Below are positions 43,590 through 52,098 of a stretch of DNA of 64,000 nucleotides, one piece after another. A model generated the notes under the pieces. It saw nothing but the letters and a program-made list of their open reading frames with translations, did not search any database and was not told where the DNA came from. The translations under genes were made by a program, and so were the position numbers. Numbering within the stretch: position 1 is the first letter of the stretch; each line of letters opens with the position of its first letter. Source of the stretch: Polaromonas sp. OV174 (GTDB taxonomy: Bacteria > Pseudomonadota > Gammaproteobacteria > Burkholderiales > Burkholderiaceae_C); contig NZ_FOKZ01000021.1 of assembly GCF_900112285.1 (NCBI RefSeq), positions 17,165-81,164 of the forward strand, given 5' to 3'.

Positions 43590-44729
43590 TTAGCGGTTTT
43601 TTGCAACCAGGCCTAGCAAGTGGGTAGTCAGATCGTCCTGGGCCAGCAGGCGCGCGCGGGCTGTGCGTGCGCAGGCTTGCCAGAGCGGCAGATCGGGCGT
43701 GGTGACGTTGTCTGAGGCTTGCTGGTGGCTGCCATCGTTCCAGCGGGCGTGAAAGGCGCGCAGCGACTCGGGTGCTCCCAGCCAGTCCAGAAAAGCCTGC
43801 AGCTTGTCCAGATGGGCCGCGTCATGCTGGGGATAAATCTGCCAGACAAAGGCTTGGCCGGCCCAGAGCGCGCGCACCACGGAGTCTTCGCCGCGCACAA
43901 AATTGAGATCGCAGGACCACAGCAAATGGTCGAAATCCGCTTGCGTCAGCAGGTCAAGATATGAAATTGATAGCTGGTAGCGCTCGTCCATCAAGGGCTG
44001 CAGGCCTATTTCATGACTTAATGCGGCTTTGACCGCCTTTTCGGCGCGTCCGGCCGCCACCAGCAGGCGCACCGGCTGGCCATCGAGTCCGTTGTGGGCA
44101 AACTGCCTGAGCAAGCCGGCCAGCGCGGGCGGCTCGTAGCAAAACAGCGAGACCAGCTTTTCGCCGCTAGCTTCACCCTGGCACGCTATGCCCTGGGCCG
44201 TCAGCCAGGCCCTGCGATCAAAGCCGGCCTGCCGCTCGGCCAGGTCTGGCTCGCGCAACAGGCCGCCCGTGGCTGGCGTGAAGCCGGGGTAGAAAAACCA
44301 TTTCAGCCAGCCGGCCGCCGGCCCGCCTTGCACCGGCGAGGGCAGGGCGTGGCAGCGTTCGACATAGTCCTCGGCCGACAGGTACTCCAGGTTGATCCAT
44401 ACGGTTTTTTGGCCTGTAGCGCTTGCTGCATGGGCGCAAGAAGCTATGAATTCGGGAGCAATCTCACAGCCGAAGGCCTCTATCATGACCTCGCTGGGTT
44501 GCGCCTCAAGATCTGCCGCGGCCAGCTCCAGCGGCTGGCACCAAGGCAGCACGCGCACGCCGGCGCAACCCTGGGGCGCCATCCAGCCGAGCGCGCTGGC
44601 GTCATCCACCCATAGCCGGACTTTATGGCCGCGCCCGGCCAGATCGGCGCAGAGGCGCCAGCACACGCCAATGTCCCCGAAGTTGTCAATGACTTTGCAA
44701 AAAATGTCCCACTGCAGGCTGCGATTCAT
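43590..44729 (-). CDS. earP: EF-P arginine rhamnosyltransferase EarP
   Basis: 379 residues, GT-B inverting glycosyltransferase (GT104). Transfers rhamnose from dTDP-rhamnose to Arg32 of EF-P. N-terminal [20 protein letters not shown] carries the catalytic Asp region (D15, D19). [30 protein letters not shown] (E281/D282) is the nucleotide-sugar site. ATG at 44727-44729 fits the family start. Two copies of the 48-bp dispersed element are embedded in frame, encoding about residues 93-108 and 240-255. Followed by efp (130-bp gap). Confidence 0.95.
   Translation of the reverse strand: MNRSLQWDIFCKVIDNFGDIGVCWRLCADLAGRGHKVRLWVDDASALGWMAPQGCAGVRVLPWCQPLELAAADLEAQPSEVMIEAFGCEIAPEFIASCAHAASATGQKTVWINLEYLSAEDYVERCHALPSPVQGGPAAGWLKWFFYPGFTPATGGLLREPDLAERQAGFDRRAWLTAQGIACQGEASGEKLVSLFCYEPPALAGLLRQFAHNGLDGQPVRLLVAAGRAEKAVKAALSHEIGLQPLMDERYQLSISYLDLLTQADFDHLLWSCDLNFVRGEDSVVRALWAGQAFVWQIYPQHDAAHLDKLQAFLDWLGAPESLRAFHARWNDGSHQQASDNVTTPDLPLWQACARTARARLLAQDDLTTHLLGLVAKNR
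43964..44012 (+). repeat. 48-bp dispersed element, copy R4, inside earP
   Basis: AAATTGATAGCTGGTAGCGC then TCAAGGGCTGCAGGCCTATTT; antisense to earP, encoding about residues 240-255 ([16 protein letters not shown]). Confidence 0.88.
44405..44452 (-). repeat. 48-bp dispersed element, copy R5, inside earP
   Basis: Reverse strand reads AATTCATAGCTTCTTGCGCC then GCAAGCGCTACAGGCC. Encodes about residues 93-108 of EarP ([16 protein letters not shown]). Confidence 0.85.
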
Positions 44730-44790
44730 GAAAGGATTGTCCACAATACGGCCAGCCCGTTCGCCTTGCCATTTTTCAGCCCATGACCGC

Positions 44791-46740
44791 ATGACCGCAC
44801 CCCACGAATTCGACCCTCAGCTGCTTAGCGAAGTCGCCGCCTTGCCGGCGCTGCCCGGCGTCTACCGCTACTTTGATGCCGAAGGCGGCGTGCTCTACGT
44901 TGGCAAGGCGCGCAACCTGAAGAAACGGGTCACCAGCTATTTCCAGAAAAACCATGGCGGCACCCGCATTGGCCACATGGTGACCAAGATTGTCCGCATG
45001 GAAACCACCGTGGTGCGCTCGGAAGCCGAGGCGCTGCTGCTGGAAAACAACCTCATCAAGACGCTGCACCCGAAATACAACATCCTGTTTCGAGACGACA
45101 AGAGCTATCCCTATCTGAAGCTGACGGCGGCCCAGACCAAGGATGCGGGCGGCGCACCGACGGCGGTGGCCTATCCGCGCATTGCCTACTACCGGGGTGC
45201 GGTGGAGAAAAAAAACCACTACTTTGGCCCTTATCCGAGCGCCTGGGCGGTGAAGGACACGATTTTGCTGCTGCAAAAAGTGTTCAAGCTGCGCACCTGT
45301 GAAGACACGGTGTTCAACAACCGCACCCGGCCCTGCCTGCTGTACCAGATCAAGCGCTGTTCCGCGCCCTGCGTCGGCCATGTATCGGCCGAGCAGTACG
45401 CGCTGGACACGGCGAATGCCCAACGTTTCTTGCAAGGCCAGACGCAGGAGATCCTGAGCGAGCTGGAAAAGAAAATGCTGGCGCATGCGGAGCGGCTGGA
45501 GTTTGAGCAGGCCGCCGAGCTGCGTAACCAGATGGCGGCCTTGTCCAAGGTCTTGCACCAGCAGTCCATGGATTTGGGCGGCAAAAACGGCGACGTGGAC
45601 GTGGACATCCTGGCGGTGAAGGTGCAGGGCGGCAAGGCCTGCGTCAACCTGGCCATGGTGCGCGGCGGCCGTCATCTGGGCGATCGGCCCTACTTTCCGA
45701 CGCACGTGGAAAACGCCACCGATGCGGCCGCGCTGGATATCGAGCCGGAGCCCTCAGCACCGCAAGCGAAGGAAAAGTCACTGGAGGCGCTGATTCTTGA
45801 GGCCTTTATTGCGCAGCACTATATCGACGTGCCCGTGCCGCCCATTCTGGTATGCAGCGAGCCGGTCGACAAGGCATTGATGGACGCGCTTTCAGAGCAG
45901 GCCGGTAGTCGCGTGACGGCCCTGCATCAGCCGCATGAGCAGCGCCGTATCTGGCTGGAGATGGCGCAGAAAAATGCTGGGCTGCAGCTGGCGCGCCTGC
46001 TGGCCGAAGAGGGCTCGCAACAGGCGCGTACCCGGGCGCTGGCCGAAGCGCTTGATCTGTCCCTGGACAATCTGGATGCGCTGCGCATCGAGTGCTTTGA
46101 CATCTCGCACACCGCCGGCGAATCCACTCAGGCCTCTTGCGTGGTGTTCAAGGAGCACAAGATGCAGAACAGCGAATATCGGCGCTACAACATCGAAGGC
46201 ATCACGCCGGGCGACGACTATGCGGCCATGCGGCAGGTCTTGACGCGCCGCTATACCAAGCTGGCCGAAGCCGCCCGCAATGGCGAAGCCAAGCTGCCCG
46301 ACCTGGTGCTGGTCGATGGCGGCAAGGGCCAGGTGTCCATGGCGCGCGAAGTGTTCGTCGAGCTGGGCCTGGATCTGGGGCTGATTGCCGGTGTCGAAAA
46401 AGGCGAGGGCCGCAAGGTCGGTCTGGAAGAGCTGGTGTTTGCCGACGGCCGGGACAAGGTCTATCTGGGCCGCGACTCCGCGGCGCTGATGCTGATTGCC
46501 CAGATCCGGGACGAGGCGCACCGCTTTGCCATCACCGGCATGCGTGCCAAGCGCGCCAAGGTGCGGGTGGGCAGCAGCCGGCTTGAAGATATCGCCGGCA
46601 TTGGCCCGAAGCGGCGCGCCAGCTTGCTGCAGCGCTTTGGCGGTGTCCGCGGAATTGCCTCGGCCAGTGTCGAAGACATCGCCATGGTCGATGGCATCTC
46701 GAAAGACCTGGCCGAGGAAATTTACCGCGCTCTGCACTGA
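44791..46740 (+). CDS. uvrC: UvrABC excinuclease subunit C
   Basis: 649 residues. GIY-YIG nuclease at about residues 18-100 ([30 protein letters not shown]), UVR motif ([26 protein letters not shown]), C-terminal RNase-H-like nuclease ([33 protein letters not shown]), and two helix-hairpin-helix motifs ([25 protein letters not shown]). Makes both incisions in nucleotide excision repair. ATG 44791 chosen by family start; the frame is open upstream through the antisense earP region. Divergent from earP. Confidence 0.97.
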   Translation: MTAPHEFDPQLLSEVAALPALPGVYRYFDAEGGVLYVGKARNLKKRVTSYFQKNHGGTRIGHMVTKIVRMETTVVRSEAEALLLENNLIKTLHPKYNILFRDDKSYPYLKLTAAQTKDAGGAPTAVAYPRIAYYRGAVEKKNHYFGPYPSAWAVKDTILLLQKVFKLRTCEDTVFNNRTRPCLLYQIKRCSAPCVGHVSAEQYALDTANAQRFLQGQTQEILSELEKKMLAHAERLEFEQAAELRNQMAALSKVLHQQSMDLGGKNGDVDVDILAVKVQGGKACVNLAMVRGGRHLGDRPYFPTHVENATDAAALDIEPEPSAPQAKEKSLEALILEAFIAQHYIDVPVPPILVCSEPVDKALMDALSEQAGSRVTALHQPHEQRRIWLEMAQKNAGLQLARLLAEEGSQQARTRALAEALDLSLDNLDALRIECFDISHTAGESTQASCVVFKEHKMQNSEYRRYNIEGITPGDDYAAMRQVLTRRYTKLAEAARNGEAKLPDLVLVDGGKGQVSMAREVFVELGLDLGLIAGVEKGEGRKVGLEELVFADGRDKVYLGRDSAALMLIAQIRDEAHRFAITGMRAKRAKVRVGSSRLEDIAGIGPKRRASLLQRFGGVRGIASASVEDIAMVDGISKDLAEEIYRALH

Positions 46741-46762
46741 TTCACAGGGTGTGCGGGCGCCA

Positions 46763-46790
46763 GCAAAAACGTCTGTACAGACGTTTTTGC
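46763..46790. terminator. Terminator after uvrC
   Basis: Fully palindromic GCAAAAACGTCTG-TACAGACGTTTTTGC with A-run and T-run; works in either direction, although pgsA follows on the same strand. Confidence 0.85.
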
Positions 46791-46868
46791 ACCACTAAGC
46801 CGCGCTAATTGGCCGGTCTGCTTCAGTCCTTTGGCAAGGTGGTCCCGGCTCATGCCAAAATCGGAACC

Positions 46869-47435
46869 ATGTTTTTGACCATTCCCACGTTGATGACCTG
46901 GACCCGCATCGTTGCGATTCCTCTGATCGTGGGGGTGTTTTATCTGAACATCGCCCCGGCCGAGCGCAATTTGATTGCCACCGTGATGTTCATCGTTTTT
47001 GCCGCGACCGACTGGTTGGACGGCTTTTTGGCCCGCAAGCTCAACCAGACCTCGTCCTTTGGCGCCTTTCTTGATCCGGTGGCCGACAAGTTCTTGGTGT
47101 GCGCTTCCTTGCTGGTGCTGGTGCAGCTGCAGCGCGCCGACGTGTTTGTGGCGCTCATCATCATCGGCCGCGAGATCGCGATTTCCGCCCTGCGCGAGTG
47201 GATGGCCTTGATTGGCGCCACCAAAAGCGTGGCGGTGCACATGATAGGCAAGGTCAAGACCACGGTGCAGATGATTGCGATTCCCTTTTTGCTGTTTGAC
47301 GGCCGGCTGTTCGGGCTCATCGATACCCATGTCTGGGGCACCTGGCTGATCTGGCTGTCGGCCATTTTGACGGTCTGGTCCATGGTTTACTACCTACAAA
47401 AAGCCATTCCCGAAATCCGCGCGCGCGCCAAGTGA
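46869..47435 (+). CDS. pgsA: CDP-diacylglycerol--glycerol-3-phosphate 3-phosphatidyltransferase
   Basis: 188 residues. Makes phosphatidylglycerophosphate at the inner membrane. The CDP-alcohol phosphotransferase motif is complete: D48-WL-D51-G...AR...G...D69-PVA-D73. Several transmembrane helices. ATG at 46869 is the family start (MFLTIPTLMTWTRI). Its stop overlaps the GTG of the EamA gene. The uvrC-pgsA order is common in proteobacteria. Confidence 0.96.
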   Translation: MFLTIPTLMTWTRIVAIPLIVGVFYLNIAPAERNLIATVMFIVFAATDWLDGFLARKLNQTSSFGAFLDPVADKFLVCASLLVLVQLQRADVFVALIIIGREIAISALREWMALIGATKSVAVHMIGKVKTTVQMIAIPFLLFDGRLFGLIDTHVWGTWLIWLSAILTVWSMVYYLQKAIPEIRARAK

Positions 47436-48346
47436 GCTTGCCCGCATCCCCCAGTATCTGGATCAGGGCCATGCCCGCCGTGTTCGTGCTGATCTGGAGC
47501 ACGGGCTTTATCGTCGCCAAGTTCGGCCTGCCTTACGCGCCGCCGCTGACCTTTCTGGCGATCCGTTATTTGTTGTCCATCGCCTGCTTCCTGGTCTGGA
47601 TCGTCCTGGCCGGTGCGGCCTGGCCGCGCGGCCGTCGCCAGTGGCTGCATCTGGCCGTCACCGGGGTGCTTATGCATGCGGCTTACCTGGGCGGTGTCTG
47701 GGTCGCCGTCAAGGGCGGCATGGGTTCGGGCCTGACGGCGCTGATTGTGGGCTTGCAGCCGGTGTTGACGGCCTTATGGGTGTCTTGGGCTGGTTCGGCG
47801 AACGATTCAGCGCAACCCAAGGTAACGCCGCGTCAGTGGCTGGGCCTGGTGCTGGGCTTGGGCGGTCTGCTGCTGGTGGTGGCACGCAAATTCGGCACGG
47901 GCAGCGAGGTCACGGCGCTGACCTTGGGTTGCGCGGTGTTTGCGCTGTTCAGCATCACGGCGGGAACGCTTTACCAGAAGCGCTTCGTGCAGCCCACCGA
48001 TGTGCGCAGCGCCAACGCCATCCAGCTGGGTGCCGCCTTGCTGGTGAGCCTGCCCTTTGCCCTGTTGGAAAGCGAAGCCATTGTCTGGAACCCGCAATTC
48101 ATGGGGTCCATGGCCTGGTCGGTGCTGGCACTGACCTTGGGCGGCAGCTCGCTGCTTTACCTGCTGATTCAGCGTGGTGCGGCGACCTCCGTGACCAGCT
48201 TGCTCTATCTGGTGCCACCGACCACGGCGATCATGGCCTGGCTGCTGTTTGCCGAGCCCATCACGCTGGCGACGATTGTCGGAACTGCGCTTACGGCGCT
48301 GGGCGTGAGCCTCGTGGTGCGGCCCGCGAAGCCACGGGCGGCGTAG
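47432..48346 (+). CDS. EamA/DMT-family transporter
   Basis: 304 residues, ten helices in two EamA repeats (VFVLIWSTGFIVAKFGLPYAPPLTFLAIRYL; YLVPPTTAIMAWLLFAEPITLATIVGTALTALGVSLV). Starts at a GTG overlapping the pgsA stop. Exports a small metabolite. The last 56 bp overlap the 3' end of the convergent LysR gene. Confidence 0.9.
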   Translation: MSLPASPSIWIRAMPAVFVLIWSTGFIVAKFGLPYAPPLTFLAIRYLLSIACFLVWIVLAGAAWPRGRRQWLHLAVTGVLMHAAYLGGVWVAVKGGMGSGLTALIVGLQPVLTALWVSWAGSANDSAQPKVTPRQWLGLVLGLGGLLLVVARKFGTGSEVTALTLGCAVFALFSITAGTLYQKRFVQPTDVRSANAIQLGAALLVSLPFALLESEAIVWNPQFMGSMAWSVLALTLGGSSLLYLLIQRGAATSVTSLLYLVPPTTAIMAWLLFAEPITLATIVGTALTALGVSLVVRPAKPRAA

Positions 48347-49268
48347 TTTTCCAGGGCGCGTCCTGGAACTGCGTGAGCAGGAAATCTATCAGTAGTCGGA
48401 TACGCCGCGGTGTATCCGTGCGGTAGGGCGCGAGCCAGTGAATGTCGGCATCCGGCATGGTATAGGTAGGCAATACCCGCACCAGTTGACCCGAAGCCAA
48501 CTGGGGAGCAATGTCCCAGAGACTGCGCAGCATGATGCCGCGGCCCTCGACGCACCAGTCGCGCACTAGTTCTCCGGAGTTGCTCGATAGCGGCCCGTGC
48601 ACGCGAATCCGCTCGGCTGTTTTGCTTCGCTCCTGGTGTAGCGGCCAGATATCAAAACGCTGGTTTGTCGCATTGCCGTTTTCCCGCACGATCAGGCAGG
48701 CATGATCTTGCAGGGCTTGCAGGTTGAGGGGCGCGCCATGCTGCTTGAGGTAGGCCGGCGAGGCCACCAGCACGCGCTGGTTGTGAGCCAGCCGGCGCGA
48801 CACCCATTGCGCGGTTTGCCGGCCCTGTGCCGACCATAGCCAGATGGCAGCGTCAAAGCCTTCGAGCGCCAGATCTGGCAGTTGCTCGGTCAGTTGCAGC
48901 TGAATCTCAATTCGGGGGTGGCGCTCCTGAAAGTTGGCCAGCGCCGGGCCCAGCCAAAGACGGCCAAAGCCAAAAGTGGCGGCCAGGCGTATCAGTCCGG
49001 CGGGCTCGGTCTTGCGTTCCTGCAACTCGGCCTCCAGCGAGGCAAAACCCTGAAGCAAGACACGCGCGCGCTCGCACAGGGTTTCGCCCTCGGCGGTTGG
49101 GCTGACGCGCCGGGTGGTGCGCTGGAACAAACGTTGACCCAGCCGGGCTTCCAGCGCGGCGAGCCGCTTGGTCACCACGGGCGGGGCGACATCCAGGCTG
49201 CGTGCAGCGCCGGCCAGGCTACCCTGGTCGCGGACGGCCAGTACCAGTTCCAGATCGCTTCGGTCCAT
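48291..49268 (-). CDS. LysR-family transcriptional regulator
   Basis: 325 residues. Helix-turn-helix at 1-60 (DLELVLAVRDQGSLAGAARSLDVAPPVVTKRLAALEARLG), then a CrgA/DsdC-like effector domain. The Arg/Pro/Ala-rich final 20 or so residues lie over the EamA gene end and are unlike the rest, suggesting loss of an original stop. Divergent from the dehalogenase-like gene at 49390 and a candidate regulator of it. Confidence 0.9.
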   Translation of the reverse strand: MDRSDLELVLAVRDQGSLAGAARSLDVAPPVVTKRLAALEARLGQRLFQRTTRRVSPTAEGETLCERARVLLQGFASLEAELQERKTEPAGLIRLAATFGFGRLWLGPALANFQERHPRIEIQLQLTEQLPDLALEGFDAAIWLWSAQGRQTAQWVSRRLAHNQRVLVASPAYLKQHGAPLNLQALQDHACLIVRENGNATNQRFDIWPLHQERSKTAERIRVHGPLSSNSGELVRDWCVEGRGIMLRSLWDIAPQLASGQLVRVLPTYTMPDADIHWLAPYRTDTPRRIRLLIDFLLTQFQDAPWKTTPPVASRAAPRGSRPAP

Positions 49269-49389
49269 TCATGCCTCAAAGCTAATAATCAATTGCCAGA
49301 TTATTGCTTGAATAAAGGTGCTAGGTTCTGCAAAATCGCTCACATGATGCTCATCAGAATCGTCCGCAACAATCCACCAAGGCCTGTCA

Positions 49390-50268
49390 ATGTTTGAGGG
49401 GTTTTCGTCCTGCGAGGTCGCAGGCCCGGCCGGAATGCTGCACACCTTGCGGGGTGGCCGAGGCACGCCGCTTCTCCTGCTGCACGGGCATCCGCAAACT
49501 CATGTGATGTGGCATGCTGTGGCCGACGAGCTGGCCAAGGTGTTCACCGTTGTCATGATGGATTTGCGCGGTTACGGCGATTCGGCCCGCGTCAACAGCG
49601 ATGCGGAACACCAGGCCTATTCCAAACGCACGATGGCGCTCGATGCCATGGCCGTGATGCGTCACCACGGGTTCGAGCAGTTTCAGGTGCTGGCGCATGA
49701 CCGCGGTGCCCGCGTTGCGCATCGCCTGGCGGCGGATCATCCTGCAAGCGTTCAGCGGCTGTTGCTGCTCGATATCGCGCCCACGCTGGCCATGTACGAC
49801 AACACCTCGGATGCTTTTGCACGCGCCTACTGGCACTGGTTCTTTTTGATCCAGCCGCCGCCTTTGCCGGAAGCCTTGATAGCGTCCGACCCGGTGCGCT
49901 ACCTACGCAGCGTGATGGGCAAGCGCCACGCGGGCCTTGGCGCTTTTGTGCCGGCCGCGCTGGCCGAGTACGAGCGCTGTGTACAGATTCCCGGCACCGC
50001 CACCAGCATTTGCGAGGACTACCGGGCCTCCGCCACGATTGACCTGCTGCATGATCGCGCCGATGTGGCGGCGGAGCATCGCCTGACGCAGCCGCTGCGT
50101 GTGCTGTGGGGCGAGCATGGCGCGGTGGGCCAGTGTTTCGATGTGCTGCAGCTCTGGCGCGAGAGAGCCCGCGATGTGTCGGGGCGTAGCCTGCCTTGTG
50201 GGCACTATATTGCCGAAGAAGCACCGGAGCTTCTGCTGGCCGAAGCCCTGAATTTTTTCAAACCCTGA
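49390..50268 (+). CDS. Fluoroacetate dehalogenase-like alpha/beta hydrolase
   Basis: 292 residues. All catalytic positions of the Rhodopseudomonas fluoroacetate dehalogenase are conserved: nucleophile D104 in HDRGAR with R105 and R108 for carboxylate binding, D128, H149-W150 (halide pocket, YWHWFF), Y211 (CEDYRA) and base H272 (CGHYIAEEAP). Oxyanion loop LLLHGHPQTHVMWH. Defluorination is thus plausible; related epoxide hydrolases lack this exact set. The tartrate dehydrogenase gene follows by 16 bp. Confidence 0.87.
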   Translation: MFEGFSSCEVAGPAGMLHTLRGGRGTPLLLLHGHPQTHVMWHAVADELAKVFTVVMMDLRGYGDSARVNSDAEHQAYSKRTMALDAMAVMRHHGFEQFQVLAHDRGARVAHRLAADHPASVQRLLLLDIAPTLAMYDNTSDAFARAYWHWFFLIQPPPLPEALIASDPVRYLRSVMGKRHAGLGAFVPAALAEYERCVQIPGTATSICEDYRASATIDLLHDRADVAAEHRLTQPLRVLWGEHGAVGQCFDVLQLWRERARDVSGRSLPCGHYIAEEAPELLLAEALNFFKP

Positions 50269-50284
50269 TTCAAAGGATCACCTG

Positions 50285-51397
50285 ATGAACACCCCAAACA
50301 AGGCCGGTAAAAAAAGAATCGCAGTCATTGCCGGTGACGGCATCGGCAAGGAAGTCATGCCCGAGGGCTTGCGCGTGCTGGAAGCCGCCGCCGTCAAATA
50401 TGGCATTGAACTGCAGTTCGACCATTTTGATTTTTCCAGTTGGGACTATTTTGAAAAACACGGCCAGATGCTGCCGGACAACTGGAAAGACCAGATCGGT
50501 GGACATGACGCGATTTATTTTGGCGCGGTCGGCTGGCCCGAGAAAATTGCCGACCATGTATCGCTGTGGGGTTCCCTGTTGCTGTTCAGACGCGAGTTTG
50601 ACCAGTACATCAATTTGCGTCCGGCGCGGCTGATGCCAGGCATCATCGCGCCTGTGGTCAGGCGCGATGGCAGTCCGCGCCAGCCCGGTGAGATTGATTT
50701 TTATATCGTCCGCGAAAACACCGAAGGCGAATATTCCAGCATAGGCGGAAGGGCATTTCCGGGAACTGAGCGTGAGTTCGTGTTGCAGGAGTCGGTGTTT
50801 ACCCGCGTCGGCGTGGATCGCGTGCTGAAGTTTGCCTTCGAGTTGGCCCAGTCCCGGCCCAAAAAACATTTGACCAGTGCGACCAAGTCCAATGGCATTT
50901 CCATCTCCATGCCTTACTGGGATGAGCGCGTGGCCGAGATGGCGAAAAACTATCCGGCAATTCAGCTGGACAAGTTTCATATCGACATCCTGACGGCACA
51001 CTTTGTGCAACGGCCGGATTTTTTCGACGTGGTGGTGGCCAGCAATCTGTTCGGCGACATCCTCAGCGATCTGGGGCCGGCCTGCACCGGAACCATAGGC
51101 ATTGCGCCCAGCGCCAACCTCAACCCGGAGCGCAAGTTCCCCTCTCTGTTCGAGCCGGTACATGGCTCGGCGCCGGACATTGCAGGGCGTGCTATCGCCA
51201 ACCCGATCGGCCAGATCTGGTGTGGCGCGATGATGCTGGAATTCTTGGGGCACAAGGATGCACATGATGGCATCCTGGCTGCCATTGAAAAAGTACTGAG
51301 TCCCCAGAGTGGTGCGCCACGAACGCCTGACTTGGGTGGACAGGCCAGCACGGCAGATGTCGGCAAAGCCATTGCTCAGGCGCTGATCGAGGCGTAG
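50285..51397 (+). CDS. ttuC: Tartrate dehydrogenase/decarboxylase or D-malate dehydrogenase
   Basis: 370 residues, isocitrate/isopropylmalate dehydrogenase fold. VIAGDGIGKEVMPEG N-terminus, substrate loop WGSLLLFRREFDQYINLRPARL, YIVRENTEGEYSSIGG, LTSATKSNGISISMPYWDERV, VVASNLFGDILSDLGPACTGTIGIAPSAN and EPVHGSAPDIAG. Oxidises and decarboxylates D-malate or tartrate with NAD. AAAGGATCACCTG precedes the ATG. With tarD at the left edge this is the second hydroxy-dicarboxylate enzyme in the window. Confidence 0.93.
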   Translation: MNTPNKAGKKRIAVIAGDGIGKEVMPEGLRVLEAAAVKYGIELQFDHFDFSSWDYFEKHGQMLPDNWKDQIGGHDAIYFGAVGWPEKIADHVSLWGSLLLFRREFDQYINLRPARLMPGIIAPVVRRDGSPRQPGEIDFYIVRENTEGEYSSIGGRAFPGTEREFVLQESVFTRVGVDRVLKFAFELAQSRPKKHLTSATKSNGISISMPYWDERVAEMAKNYPAIQLDKFHIDILTAHFVQRPDFFDVVVASNLFGDILSDLGPACTGTIGIAPSANLNPERKFPSLFEPVHGSAPDIAGRAIANPIGQIWCGAMMLEFLGHKDAHDGILAAIEKVLSPQSGAPRTPDLGGQASTADVGKAIAQALIEA

Positions 51398-51651
51398 CGG
51401 GTATTTTTGTCAAGCAGGAAAATTACGCACCAGAGTCGAGAGTGAGCGCGGAAGGGTGAAAAAACAGACTAGAATTCTTGTCCGCACGTTGTAAAAAGTT
51501 GATGCTGTATTGACAGGTTAGAGGTCCATGGCTCTAATCGAGAACAGCAGATGACCTGCACATGCCGCTCCCGTTGACACCCTCACCACAGTGTCCCGGG
51601 AGATATTTTTTAGCGACAACCAGATTAACTTTTATCAACGAGAGGCTACTT

Positions 51652-51924
51652 GTGAACAAGACTGAACTGATCGAGCACATTGCCAAAAATGCTGATATTT
51701 CCAAAGCTGCTGCCACGCGCGCACTGGAGTCCACCATTGGTGCAGTGAAGTCCACCCTGAAAAAAGGAGGCTCGGTGTCTCTGGTGGGCTTTGGCACTTT
51801 TGCCGTGGGCAAACGTGCTGCTCGTACCGGTCGTAACCCGCGTACTGGCGATGCGATTAAAATCAAGGCGGCCAAGGTTCCAAAGTTCCGTCCGGGCAAG
51901 GCCCTCAAGGATGCTTTGAACTGA
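51652..51924 (+). CDS. hupB: HU family DNA-binding protein
   Basis: 90 residues, exact HU length, from a GTG with GAGAGG upstream. Bends and compacts [32 protein letters not shown] and the DNA-arm [15 protein letters not shown]. Directly precedes tRNA-Val and ppiD, as in the E. coli lon-hupB-ppiD order, but lon and clpX are not upstream here. Confidence 0.97.
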   Translation: MNKTELIEHIAKNADISKAAATRALESTIGAVKSTLKKGGSVSLVGFGTFAVGKRAARTGRNPRTGDAIKIKAAKVPKFRPGKALKDALN

Positions 51925-51941
51925 TGTAGAGATTTTTAGTG

Positions 51942-52017
51942 GGGTGCTTAGCTCAGTTGGTAGAGCAGCGCCCTTACACGGCGTAGGTCGGCGGTTCGAG
52001 CCCGTCAGCACCCACCA
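51942..52017 (+). tRNA. tRNA-Val (anticodon TAC)
   Basis: Complete cloverleaf: acceptor GGGTGCT/AGCACCC, D-loop AGCTCAGTTGGTAGAGC, anticodon loop CCTTACACG, T-arm GGCGGTTCGAGCCCGTC, encoded CCA. Confidence 0.97.
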
Positions 52018-52027
52018 CCCACTAGCG

Positions 52028-52058
52028 AAAAAAAGGCGAACCTGGGTTCGCCTTTTTT
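52028..52058. terminator. Terminator after tRNA-Val
   Basis: AAAAAAAGGCGAACC-tg-GGTTCGCCTTTTTT, perfect stem and T-run. Confidence 0.94.
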
Positions 52059-52098
52059 GTTGTTGAGCCCTCTGGGCCCGTCGTACAGGAATTCTTAG

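Noticed and set aside
44392..44790. 133-codon extension at the front of uvrC
   Set aside because: It overlaps the earP coding region antisense and has no similarity to UvrC, which starts at the ATG at 44791.
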